Assembly: GCA_014529385.2 (NCBI GenBank)
Contig: CM043944.1
Span: 58,077,768-58,141,767 of the forward strand
DNA length: 64,000 nt
Source of the DNA: Adiantum capillus-veneris
Taxonomy: Eukaryota > Streptophyta > Polypodiopsida > Polypodiales > Pteridaceae
Reading direction: 5' to 3'
Of the stretch, positions 51,573 through 64,000 are shown piece after piece. How positions within the stretch are numbered: the first letter of the stretch is position 1; each line of letters opens with the position of its first letter. The translations under genes were made by a program, and so were the position numbers. The notes under the pieces were generated by a model, which worked only from the letters and a program-made list of their open reading frames with translations, searched no databases and was not told where the DNA came from.

Positions 51573-54184
51573 TGAGGCGGTCCGGGGCGGGTAACAAGAA
51601 GAGTGGCCTCTAAACACCCTTCGAGTCTCCCGTGCTGCTCAATTGGGGCTGGGGCAAGCACAATCGGAGACAACAACAACCCATAGCCAGAAACCAAAGA
51701 GGAAAAGGGGCACCACCTAGTTGTAGATGCGAACTAGGACTCACGTGATATCTCTTTGTACTCAAACGCAGAAAGAGAGGGGAATGCAAGATAGCCACAC
51801 ACACCAAACACAAACATTCACCATGCCAGAGAGAGGTAAAGAGCACAAATCAACTTGAGCAACTCAGTCTTAGCCTTAAAGACTAGATGTACACAAAGCT
51901 TGATGAGAAATAGAGAGACAACACAAAACTTGACCTTGTTGCCAATACACAAATTGTCTTAGGGTCACGGGAGCCCTCTCACCGAGCACCCTCTTACAAT
52001 TGACTTTTTAGGCAAACAATTAAACAAGCCCTCAAACCACCAAGCATGAAATGGCACAACAAACTTCAAGGACAATATACCTTCAACCACCTGATTAGCC
52101 AACTTATCAAGTCAATTTGGAGAGAACAGTCGTAGTTGCAGCATACAATTGCACCCAAAACTATAAATCTTATTTATGCACAAAAGTAGGCTACAAGTGT
52201 GGTGAAGAGTATGGCATACACTCCACTTCTCTAGATGGAATAACTAACTTCAAGCTTCTCCATGCACCTATGTGTAATGATGGAATAGAGCACTCACGAT
52301 GCACACACTCTACACAACTAGGCTTGAAGAGTGGTGTGTTATGTGTTGAGAATGGTGTGGTGTAGTGTGATCATGTGATGATTTACAAGGGAGAGAAGGG
52401 CTCTATTTATAGGTTTTAGAAGCCCCGATTTGGATTAGGCCTAATCAAGTTTATTTGAAGGAATAAAAGATTATGCATATATATATATATTTTTAATGAG
52501 GGTGGGTCTCTCTTGTCCTTTGAGTCACATGGATGTGGGCTCAAGGAAAGAGAATTATTGAGGATGAAAGGAGAGAGGATTGAGTGAATAATTTGGGAGT
52601 GCCTACTCTAGTAGAGGGTGCATTTTACAATAAGGTTAGTGGTTAGTAGTTAATAATTATCACTAAAAAATATTTACAAAATCATTCACCAAATGGTGAG
52701 ATATATGATGAGAAAAGTTAGAGAAGGGATGAGCTTGTAAAGAGAGGTTGAAGCTTTGCAGAAGTTGACATTCACATCTTTACATCACCGGAAGAAGAAG
52801 CAGTCAGCATGGCGAAGTAGCGCGTGTCGATGAAGCTATGTTATCTTCAAACATTGGAAAATTCATGATAAAAGCCTTCATTTGCAGAGGTTATCCTTGG
52901 ATTTTTGCTGATTTTTTGAAGTTCTTTACAAAGCTGAAGAGAGTATGGTAATATGGACATATATGTAGAGAAAAAGGGGGACACATAGGGTGTAGAAATG
53001 GAGGATGAAGGCTATGGAGGTGTGAGAGATGTGGCAATGGTAAAGAGGGTGAATTAGGACATGGGATTTGCAGGTTTGGGAGTGGGAAGGAGAGGGAGGA
53101 GTGTGTATGAAAGAGGAAAATGATAAAGTGAAAGAGGGAGTGTGGCTGCATAGCATGGGCAAACTGGGGTCCACCAATAAAATCATAGCTCACAGCTCGT
53201 AGCTCAAAAACATATGAAAAAATTTGAGGTAAAAGTTCAGCTCACGAGCTACAACTTTTGTTTGTATCACCTTTTCAAATTCGGGGAGCATGTGATCTTT
53301 AAAAATTCAGCAAAACCGACTGTTTTTTCCACTGCACAAAGTCTTTGTGAGGTCCTTCGTTGGATGATTCTTTTGAATACCTCCAAGAGTGAGCTCCCCA
53401 TGGTGCATGCATGCATGCCACATACCCTTGACCTTATTTGGTAGGTCTATAATTGAAGATATTATTGAGATCATGATATAAGTGAATAGTACAACTAAGA
53501 AAATCAAATATTGAGGGGTCTAAAAAAATATGTACATGTCAAATATAAATAATATAGGTGGAAAAAATATAAAGGGGTCAAAATAAATGTCTCTCATTAT
53601 AAGTCTACCATAAAAAGATGAACATTTTTGGTGGTCTAATCTATGAGAGTAATAGAGAATAGATGTAGGAAGGAAAAAATGACAATAGTGAAAAAATGCA
53701 CATAAATAAACTAGTTTTTTTGGATTTTTGTTGGGATGGAGTTACACCAAAAACAAGAGAGGCTTGCATGAAATTATTTTTATATGGAATAAAGAGTATG
53801 CAAAATGGTAAGAAAAAATATGGTAATGGTGAGTCAATGTATATAGCATAAATAACACACCATAGGTAGAAATATTTAAATAAATACCAAAATAATTATG
53901 AAAAATTCTTTTATTTAGGCCCTATATACAATGAAATATTTACACACAAATGGTCCATAATATACTTATAATTTTTATTTTTATTTTTATTTTTATATTT
54001 ATTTTTGGCTCAACTAGCCCAGTGACTAGCTAATTGAGGGTTTTTAAGAAAATATGGGGAAAGTCCCCTAACTCACACACGCCTATGTACAGTGAAATGG
54101 TAGGGATAGCCATAGTGTTTAAGTGATTTGATAGGGTGGGTTAACTTAATATGGCAATTACAGAGAGCCGAAAAACGGCTATGA
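51573..54184 (-). repeat. Gypsy B 5' LTR
   Basis: 2612 bp, close copy of 43043-45652. The terminal dinucleotide at its outer edge reads GA in plus orientation instead of CA, a likely later mutation. Confidence 0.92.
52404..52411 (-). promoter_or_regulatory. Putative TATA box in Gypsy B 5' LTR
   Basis: TATAAATA on the minus strand, about 1.77 kb from the outer LTR edge; would start transcription near 52380 and leave about 800 bases of R-U5. Confidence 0.55.
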
Positions 54185-54216
54185 GTAGTTACACTCCATT
54201 CACACATTGACTTGTT

Positions 54217-55881
<1,665 letters not shown>

Positions 55882-55904
55882 GGCTCTCCATGCTGATAAC
55901 AATT

Positions 55905-56126
55905 TGCTATATACATGTGGTAGTGATGTGTGTGAACACACTAGGACCGTCTGGGCATTTTTTCCCTCTTAAGGAGGTTTTTTCCGCGAGCATTGTATAT
56001 ACGCCCATCACTCTAGGGCTATCTATCTTTCCATTGCACACTAAGTAACACACTCTCTATTGTCTGCCTTGAGCTTCCTTCATCTTCTCCAAGCTATGTG
56101 CATTTCTCTGCGACCCTAATTCCACA
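55905..56126 (+). repeat. Copia 2 5' LTR
   Basis: 222 bp, TGCTATATACATGTGG...CTAATTCCACA. A TATATA stretch at 55996-56001 could be the promoter TATA box. Confidence 0.9.
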
Positions 56127-56128
56127 AT

Positions 56129-56140
56129 TGGTATCAGAGC
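56129..56140 (+). other. Copia 2 primer-binding site (initiator-Met tRNA type)
   Basis: TGGTATCAGAGC, two bases after the 5' LTR; standard for plant Copia elements. Confidence 0.95.
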
Positions 56141-56487
56141 AGGTTACATCCTCCCGGGCTTAGTCGCCAACTGCTCTAGCACACGCCTGCTCACTTTCTC
56201 CGATTACACTGAGGTTTGGCGAGCGTCTCAGGTCGAAAAATATTTTGATTGAGCTCATGGAGCTCAGTCTGCTCAGGTTTCTGATTCGGGCTCATTTCGA
56301 CCTCCGTTTCCACTATAGGCAGGTTTGCACAGGCAATTTCGTCATTTTGTGCAAAATTTATGCCAGTGCCGATTTCTGCATAACAGGTGCCTTACAGTCT
56401 TCTACGGTTTGTGCTATAGAGTAGGTGTTGTTCCCGCTCCGTTTCTCCTATTTTTGGGTAGTTTTCACATCAAGTGCATCATTTACC

Positions 56488-59400
56488 ATGGCTGACAACA
56501 ACACAAATATCTTCAAGATGTTTGCTGCTGAGGACAAGTTGGATGGAGAGAATTAACCTATGTGGGCTTATATGATGCAACACGTTCTTGTGTCAAAGGG
56601 AGTCTGGAATATTGTGCAGGGCATTGATGTACGTCTTGGTTCTGAGAATGTAGGCAATGTTGAGGATGTTGCAGGTCTTGCTGCAAGGATTGTTGCTATT
56701 AGAGTTGTTTTGCCTATGGCAGAACAAGCTCATTGGGATGTAAAGGATGTGCAGACTCATGCATTGATTGCGTTGTCTGTGAAGCGCACTATTGTTCCTC
56801 ACATCCATTCAGCAAAATCTGCAAAGCAGGCTTGGGATATTTTGGCTGGTCTTTATGCAAGTCGCAATGAGGCTAAAATTGCTTTGCTGCATAAAGAGCT
56901 CGAGTCAAAGATTATGCATGAGGAAGATGATATGGACACTTTCCTTGCTAGTGTCAAGGATATCAATGAGCAACATATTTCTGCAGGTGGTCATTTCAGA
57001 CAGTTTTCTTGTGCAGACTGTTCTTGATGCCTTACCAGACTTTTGCTAGTACTTGGAGACTTATGACCTAAGGAAATCCAGAAGTTGTTAAGTTTGATGC
57101 ATTATGCACATTGCTGTTGCAAGAGTCACTTTCCAGAAAAAACATGACTAGAAAGCTTGTAGTTGAACAGGCTTTTTATTGCTTCTCAAAGAAAGGGTGG
57201 TAACAGCAATGCAACCACTTCTTATGGTTCTGTTGCGAGTGGCAAAACTTCTGTTCCCAATGTTTCTCCTGGCATCACATCCTCGGGCAATTCTGGTGAC
57301 AAGGGCAAAAAGAAGATGCATTTCCATTATTGTAAAGCTAATGATCACTTGATCAAGTCATGTCCTAAGTTGAAGGAAAAAGAGGCTAAGAAGAAAGAAT
57401 GTGGTTCCACTGCAAATGCTCGCTCCACTACAAATGCAGCCATTGTTGAGTCTTCTGTAAAAGAAGACTGTAATGATGATGTTGATGCAGAATGGGGTTT
57501 TAGTGTAGAGTGCACTTAAAATCTTGTTGTCTATGATGCATGCTTGTCAATTGCTGCAGATTCATATGTGTGGTATTTCGACAGTGGTGCTACAAAGCAC
57601 ATTACCTCACATCGTGAATTGTTCACCTCTCTCGAGTCTGTCCCTCATGGGAATTCAGACACTTGTGCTAAAAATACCTCTTATCCGGTTCAGGGAGTTG
57701 GAAAGATTGTGCTTACTGCTACAAATGGTACACTTGTCGATGCACTTTATGTACCTGGGATCAAGAAGAATCTTTTGTCTATATCTGCATTTGCTAGACT
57801 TGGACTTGTAGTCAAATTTGTGGATGAAAAATGTACAGTTCATGATCTCAGTTTTGGTGATAAAATTGTTGCATCTGGCCTTTTGTGCCGTGGGTTGTAT
57901 AAGCTCACTTTGTATGACAAGTGTGGACAAAATTTTGCAAATGCTATTGCAGATTCAAGGGCTATTTAAAATGCAAAACTTTGGCATGCACATTTTGGGC
58001 ATCTAAATTTTGTCAGTTTACTGCATTTGCAGAAATATGATATGGTTGCTTCTTTGCCGCCTCTTGAAGCACCTGTCAAACATGTTTGTGAAGGTTGTGT
58101 TCTAGGTAAAATGCAGCATTCTAAGTTTCCAAAGGATGTTTCAGTTAGGGCCACATGCACGTTACAGCTTGTGCATAGTGATGTTTGTAGGCCCATGCAA
58201 ACTGTGTCCTTGGGAAATTACCTGTACTTCGTGACTTTCATTGATGATTACTCCAGGCATGCATGGGTATTTCTACTTAAAGCGAAGTCTGAAGTTTTTA
58301 TGTGCTTCAAATTTTTTTTGGCTATGGCTGAAAATGTCTTGAAATGTACTATGGACACCTCCGTTCCGATCGAGGGGGGGAGTATATGTCTCATGAATTT
58401 AATACATTTCTGGCTAGTCGTGGGATAAAACACCAATGTAAAGTGCCTTATACACCTCAAAAAAATGGTGTTGCTGAGAGGAAAAACAGGTCACTCACGG
58501 AAATGGCACGATGTATGGTCAAAAGTCAAGCTTTGCCACATTCTTTTTGGCTTGAGGCCATCATGTGTGCCACTTATGTACTTAGCAGGTGTCCTACAAA
58601 AGCTTTGTAGTCCGTTACTCTGTATGAAGCATGGCATGATAGAAAGCCTTATATTGAGCACATGCGTGTTTTTGGCTGTTTGGCATATGCTTTGGTGCCA
58701 CAAACACAGCGCAGAAAATTGGATGATAAGGATGTCAAATGTATTTTTGTTTTTTATAGTGCTGAAAGAAAAGCTTACAGGTTGTACCATCCGCAAAAAA
58801 AATGTTTTTTGGTTTTATGGGATGTAGTGTTTGTGGAAGATTCTGTTCAGCCCTTGCTGTCATGTGCTAGAGACAATAATGTAAGCTCACAGGACATTTA
58901 TGACACTTTGTTGCCTCTTTTCAATGGTGGAAATACAAATGTAAGTTCCAATGAAGCAAATGTATAGCCTACGGGGGTTTCTAAAAATGTTACAGATTAG
59001 CCTATTATTGATGCAAGTGTACATGAAGTACTTGATGAGGAAAGGGCTGAAAATGAGCAGGCTAGAGGTATGCGAAATGGCTGGTGCACACTTTGCGTGA
59101 CAGTAAATTGGATGCACCTTTGTCTAGTCATACTCATTTAGGATCTTGCCATGCATCTTATGCATCAGATTGTTACGCTTTGGCTGTGTCTAGCTTACAT
59201 GATGTTGAGGAACCTCTCTCTTTTGATGAAGCACGAAAATAAAAAATTGGATGGCTGCCATGCAATCAGAATATGATGCACTTATAGAAAATGACACATG
59301 GAATTTATTTTATTTGCCTCCTCACAAAAAGGCCATTGGTATGAAGTGGGTTTACAAGTTGAAATGCAAGCCGGATGATGAGATCGATTGCAATAAGGTT

Positions 59401-60640
59401 CGACTTGTTGCAAAGGGTTGTGCACAACAAAAACGCATAGATTATGAAGAGACTTTTGCTCCCACTTGTCGTATGACTACTGTGCATTTTATATGCATTG
59501 GCAACTCATTTTGGTTGGGATGTACATCAATCAGACATCATTACTGCTTTCTTGAATGGTGACATATTTGAGGAAGTTTATGTAATGCAGCCTCATGGTT
59601 TTGTCAAGAAAGGACAAGAGGACAAAGTGTACAAATGTAACAAGGCTTTGTATGGGTTGAGGCAATCTCCTCGTGCTTGCTATGAGAAAGCTGACACTCA
59701 TTTGGTCAAACAAGGCTCTCGTAATAGTCTAGCAAAAAGCACATTGTATGTAAAGCAGGAGGGTGATGTACTTCTCATTGTGGTTCTTTATGTAGATGAT
59801 TTGTTGATCACTGGACCAAATGAGAGACATATTGCTGAATTTAAGGCTGATTTAAATGCTACTTTCAAGATGAAAGATTTGGGGCTGTTGCATCATTACT
59901 TGGGTATACAGTTTAAGCAGTGTGATGGTGGTATTTCCTTGTGTCAAAAAAGTTACATAGAGACATTGTTATGTAAGTTTGGACTTGAGGATTGCAAACC
60001 TATTGCCACTCCCATGGAAACAGGTTTGAAGTTGAGTCTACATGATGCTGACAATCTTGCTGATGTCACTCTTTACCAAACTGATATTGGCTGCCTCATT
60101 TATGTATGCAACACGAGGCCGGATATTCAGTTTGCAGTCTCCTAGGTCAGTAAATTAATGCATAGCCAAGGGTCTAAGCATTGGCTTGCTACCTTAGTGG
60201 CACTTTTACATCTTGGCTTGTTCAGTGGTTTTTGTTTCATGCTTGGAAGTTCATGTATATCATGGTTGAGCAAGAAGCAACCTAGTATGGTCACTTTGAG
60301 TTGTGAGGCTGAGTACAGGGCAGTCTTCACAACTACGGTTGAGTGTGTATGGCTCAGACACCTTATGGATGATTTGGGTGTTGGACAGGACACTGCCAAC
60401 ATTATCTACACTGACAGTTAGAGAGCATTGGCAGTTGCGAGGAACCCAGATTTGCATGCTCGCACAAAGCACATTGAGGTGCATTACCACTATGTCAGGG
60501 AGAGGCTCTCAGTAGGAGAGATCAGCTTGGCACATGTGCCAACACAGGACAACCTTGCAGATCTTTTCACAAAGGCATTGTCTCATGATAAGCTTGAAGC
60601 TTTCCGCAAATCTTTGGGCTTACTTCCCTTTGTGGACTGA
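56488..60640 (+). pseudogene. Copia 2 gag-pol
   Basis: Gag from ATG 56488 (MADNNTNIFKMFAAEDKLDG) with a TAA at 56554, UBN2-type Gag to about 57050, knuckle region FHYCKANDHLIKSC (57318-57365; first cysteine position is Phe), protease DSGATKHIT (57544-57969), integrase GAG-pre (LWHAHFGHLNF) and core (DYSRHAW; RSDRGGEYMSHEF; PYTPQKNGVAERKNRS), integrase C-part (58662-58967), RT (59251-60145; RLVAKGCAQQKRIDYEETFAP, YVDDLLITGP) and RNase H (60158-60640; SCEAEYRAVF, KHIEVHYHYVRERL, DNLADLFTKAL). Frame breaks include stops at 57517, 57967 and 58608, a shift at the G run near 58375 and a shift near 59490. Inactive, but more complete than Copia 1. Confidence 0.9.
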
Positions 60641-60705
60641 TCATGTCCTTAGGGCATGGAACTTCCCTTTATTCATGTGCTAGCTCTCATTCACCGCATC
60701 ACTCC

Positions 60706-60715
60706 ACGGGGGATT
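60706..60715 (+). other. Copia 2 polypurine tract
   Basis: ACGGGGGATT directly before the TG of the 3' LTR. Confidence 0.8.
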
Positions 60716-60914
60716 TGTTACCATATACATGTGGTAGTGATGTGTGTGAACACACTAGGACCGCCGGGGCTTTTTACCCTCTTTAGGAGGTTTTTTTCCC
60801 CCGAGCTATCTATCTTTCCATTGCACACTAAGTAACACACTCTCTATTGTGTGCCTTGAGCTTCCTTCGTCTTCTCCAAATTGTGTGTGTTTCTCTGCAA
60901 CCCTAGTTCCAACA
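60716..60914 (+). repeat. Copia 2 3' LTR
   Basis: 199 bp. Relative to the 5' LTR it lacks about 29 bases (55990-56019 of the 5' LTR), including the TATATA stretch. Confidence 0.9.
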
Positions 60915-60919
60915 CAATC

Positions 60920-63018
60920 TGCTCACACAAGTGACCAAGGGTGGTCCTACATAGAGTTGACATGCCCAATTGATAGACCTAGGGCACACATAATTGGGAC
61001 TGCTACTGACACTAGCAACTGCTCCGACACACGAGACCAGTGACACGGCTCCCTCATGGACTGCCCTAGATTCCTATGGAAGAGAGGCTCTGGTAGGATC
61101 TCCTCCTAGCAGGAAGGTTGATCTAAAGGGATAAGTAACCGGATCAGGGTTTCCTTACGATGTGGTTGCCCCCTAATGAACATGGTTTTGCTCCTCTCAT
61201 ATGCCTGCATAAAGATGAAGGTTCTCTACATTTGCATGATCATAGCGCCTCCATGCATCTTCCTAGGGAAGGATAAACGCAAGGTTGGTCCCATGTTTCC
61301 CATCAATGGTGATGTGCTGCCATGCTCATGATGAGGAAAAATGATTGGGGTCCATGGGAAGAATGCTAGGGTTGAATTTTCCCACTGCTCCTCTTAGGGC
61401 TACCCCCTAAGGGTGCCTCTCAATCCCTCAAGGCTTGCACATAGCTAATCTCTCATGGTTCCCTATCCACACACATATACCAACCCACATCCAAGTCAAC
61501 TAGCTATCCACTAACTCCCACGAGCTGGAAAATGGTATCGAAGGAAATATAAGTAGCGGAGCAATACTGCCAAGGCTTGGGAAAAATACCCCCAGTTTGT
61601 AGGAGCCTAATGGCCATGAAACTTAGCCAAAACCCGAGCTAAACATGGCTAGATATGACCCGACATGAGAGACTTACCTCACACTTGTTGGGCACAACCA
61701 CAAAACAACCCTCACTCCTTAGCACCTATCCTTGGGAGAAATTGGGGCGATGAACCAAGAGAGGTGCCTGAACTCTAACAATTTACTCATATATATGCTT
61801 TATTTCAATACACATTGGTAATTCACCTTCAGACTAACATCTACAAATCATTAGAAAAATTCAAACATGTTTTGTTAGACAATTTTAGACATAACTACAA
61901 AGCCCAAAAACATCACGAATGAAAAATTAGCTTCCACATTGTGGCCATCTCAATCTCTTTAAAGTATGTACTTATAGCCAAATTGGTATTGTCTACTTAG
62001 GTTTGGACCTAATCAAGGTGACCATGTTCATTAAAGGAATTGGACATAAATGGACATAATGCATTTCTAACTAAAAATGAGTCCTATTTTGGTAAAATGG
62101 ATTTTTTTACTCGACTTTGTGTTGTTAGCTATTGGGGGTATTAGGTGCTCCAAAACTCAAGAAAGATGTAATACATATGAGTCTAGATGCACAATAAAAC
62201 TTGCATTTCTATTGCATATACATTGCCAAAAAATTGATCAAAGTGTTAAAAATGCCCCTAAATCTGCATGGCTTGATTTTCATAAATAGGTCATAACTTC
62301 AAATACATAGTGTATACGTGCATTAAAATCATTTGAAAACTTTTATAATGATCAATGCTACTTATGTAGCACCCTAGAACTCGCTAAGAGGCTATTTAGG
62401 GTGGTCTATGATGAGGTTTTTGGAAAATATGCAAAAACAACATGTCTTTTGGCACATTTTAGGTTGGAAAATGCTTACCAAAGACAATTTTGAAAGCTGG
62501 AATCTGTAGCCCAAAATAATTATAAGTTCATTTCATCTCATATTCTATCTTTTCAAATATCAAACATTATAAGACTCATTGGTATCCCTTCTCATAATTC
62601 TAGGATATTGTTTGATTAAGAGGACATAAAAGTGTCCTATTACCAATCTAGTGCTAAGGCACAATGGGATAGGACTGACCTAGGGTGATTGCCTATAAAA
62701 GCATACAATTCCACCTTCCGGTCTATCAATATACATTTGTGAGCATCAAGGTTGAGGAAATCTTCCGCGAGGACGACACTTAACGCTTTGCACTTGAGCA
62801 ACTCCACAATAACATGCTTCAAAAACTATATGTAAGCAACTCAAAGAATCAACGGCCCCAAGTTACTTAGGTAGTGCCATATGGAGCTATCCCTACCCAT
62901 AGGCACGTTGGGAGAACCTCCACTATGCATTGTGAACTTATCAACATGGTATGCGTTCTGCAAAACATTTGAAACAACTTCAACACTTGTTGTAAGGAAC
63001 AATAGGCAATCAACTAGG
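60920..63018. other. Intergenic, nothing recognised
   Basis: No supportable gene, repeat or RNA. Short frames only. Confidence 0.4.
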
Positions 63019-63570
63019 TTAAAAAATGTTTACCTCAGTTTCTTCATCCATCTCTTCAAGAGTTTTCCTTGTTAGATCGATGCTAATGCGATCATCTCCA
63101 CCCATAGTGATCACTAGTTTGTGTGGACGGAAAGAGTTCTCCGAGACTCTTTCATAAAATGAGGCACATGAGTTGATTTCCACAAGGGTAATTTTCACCA
63201 TTTGCATCATCTTCTCTTTGTTTTCATTAGGGAGGAAAGAGAGTCTTGATGGGAGACCTTGGTCTTCAAATGCATTTGAAATTTGATGCTCTTCCTTTCC
63301 ACTAGGATCCTTCATGCCCGCAAAGATAGCGGGCACTGAGAGTGACTCATCTTCTCTGAGTCCTAGTGTTTTGGTAATGTTGTCAAGGAACAAAAAGTGA
63401 CGACCATCAACCACCACTGCATGCAAAGTGAGAATTTGGAGGTCAGGAACTTCCTCCAACACCTCATCTCCCTCTATCATCCGATTTTCCTCAATGGAGT
63501 TGGGCTCTTTCAAGAGGACGAGAGTTATAGATGCTTCAATCTCCTCATCAACCTCTTTCGATAACTTCAT
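63019..63570 (-). CDS. Hypothetical protein fragment, family not recognised
   Basis: 183 codons from ATG 63570, acidic N-terminal half (EENRMIEGDEVLEEVPDLQI), then LTLHAVVVDGRHFLFLDNIT, and a C-terminal GGDDRISIDLTRKTLEEMDE. No domain known to me. It is probably the downstream part of a longer gene: the minus strand upstream (63586-63892) reads as protein in another frame, so a frameshift lies near 63590. It resembles coding sequence in composition, unlike the flanking DNA. A retroelement Gag or a decayed host gene are both possible. Confidence 0.4.
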   Translation of the reverse strand: MKLSKEVDEEIEASITLVLLKEPNSIEENRMIEGDEVLEEVPDLQILTLHAVVVDGRHFLFLDNITKTLGLREDESLSVPAIFAGMKDPSGKEEHQISNAFEDQGLPSRLSFLPNENKEKMMQMVKITLVEINSCASFYERVSENSFRPHKLVITMGGDDRISIDLTRKTLEEMDEETEVNIF

Positions 63571-63599
63571 TTGATTCCTCCACAATGGTCACAAGTGGT

Positions 63600-63964
63600 T
63601 TCTAGCTGGCTGTTTCCTTTGATTTTCCCTTCTCCATGCCCTCAAGCACAAATAAGTCCAAAACCATGTCCTAAGAAATAAATTGGGTGCCTATGCACCC
63701 CATGCCCAAGTCTATGAGGTCATCCTTGTCGTTTTTCTTGTAGTCTCGTTCAATGATCCCTTTAATAAAACTCAACAAGCAAAAGCAAATGTTTTTAGCG
63801 GTGGCATAGAGGTGTTTGAGGAAATCCATTGGCAACCACGATATGTCGGATCCCTTGAAGACTATGGAATATTCTTCCATGTGTTGCACCACGAAGTCAA
63901 GAAAAGCTTTGGAACGCCTCTACATGAAGTTTGGCAGTGGCCTGCATGTGGATCGTCCCCTTGA
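63600..63964 (-). pseudogene. Upstream part of the same unknown gene (broken, runs toward window end)
   Basis: The minus-strand frame 63892-63671 reads VQHMEEYSIVFKGSDISWLP, MDFLKHLYATAKNICFCLL, DYKKNDKDDLIDLGMGCIG. It then meets a TAG and continues DMVLDLFVLEGMEKGKSKE to a second TAG near 63605. Both stops are one C-to-T change from CAG. Similarity to coding sequence seems to continue toward 63964 with a frame change, so the gene may start beyond the window. Confidence 0.35.
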
Positions 63965-64000
63965 ACACACTGATGGACAGCTTTGACAAGCTATAGCCGC

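Larger units (their letters stand above)
43043..54184 (-). mobile_element. Gypsy B: complete LTR retrotransposon (Ogre/Tat/Athila-like)
   Basis: An 11.1 kb element on the minus strand with LTRs at 43043-45652 and 51573-54184, primer-binding site 51553-51569, two leader small ORFs, gag-pol 45681-50959 and polypurine tract 45653-45665. Target duplication GTAG (43039-43042 and 54185-54188). The target is tandem array 2; an uninterrupted unit at 37861-37940 reads straight through the same site. LTRs differ by about 2% by eye. The polyprotein is one frame broken by several stops and one frameshift. Confidence 0.93.
55905..60914 (+). mobile_element. Copia element 2 (plus strand), both LTRs present
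   Basis: 5.0 kb: 5' LTR 55905-56126, primer-binding site 56129-56140, gag-pol 56488-60640, polypurine tract 60706-60715, 3' LTR 60716-60914. Flanks CAATT (55900-55904) and CAATC (60915-60919) fit a 5-bp target duplication with one change. Same family as the elements at 22.4 and 33.2 kb. Confidence 0.93.

Overview
This looks like nuclear DNA from a large, transposon-rich plant genome. A homosporous fern fits best. The only long uninterrupted host-type gene is a PLS-class pentatricopeptide-repeat (PPR) protein whose wording (ACILKACG, ALVDMYAKCG, VSWNALIAGYAQ) is what I associate with fern PPR genes. Most of the rest is LTR retrotransposons, microsatellites and satellite-like arrays. The assignment to ferns is inference; no species-level marker is visible.

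Layout. 1-860: unrecognised DNA ending in a SWIM-zinc-finger-like remnant. 846-3565: truncated Ty3/Gypsy remnants of family B in the unusual order pol - LTR - leader - gag. 3774-4287: a decayed reading frame of unknown type. 4775-6070: a Copia-type gag followed directly by a polypurine tract and LTR start, with no pol (TR-GAG-like). 6238-7097 and 17212-17490: two halves of one ~1.1 kb repeat, split by Gypsy element A (7098-17211, minus strand, ~2 kb LTRs). A second, unsplit copy of that repeat is at 17829-18935. 19170-21880: a broken coiled-coil-rich coding region. 22454-27305: Copia element (minus strand). 28906-31416: PPR gene. 33254-33960: Copia fragment. 36779-43042: two related tandem arrays. 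43043-54184: Gypsy element B (minus strand, ~2.6 kb LTRs), inserted near the end of the second array. 55905-60914: Copia element (plus strand) with LTRs, primer-binding site and polypurine tract. 63019-63892: minus-strand coding remnants of unknown family.

How the parts relate. Gypsy A and B encode a single-frame Gag-PR-RT-RNase H-second RNase H-integrase polyprotein, as in the Ogre/Tat/Athila branch of Ty3 elements, and both are broken by a few stops and one frameshift each. Between the primer-binding site and gag, A, B and the fragment at 2930-3384 all carry two ~70-codon open frames that are related to each other. These small proteins are far better conserved between A and B than Gag is, and many of the differences are synonymous, which suggests protein-level selection. 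I consider this the best candidate for something undescribed here. Their order is swapped between A and B.

The two Gypsy insertions can each be checked against an uninterrupted copy of the target inside the same window, and both give 4-bp target duplications. All coordinates of decayed elements are by-eye estimates. Identities quoted are hand counts, not alignments.
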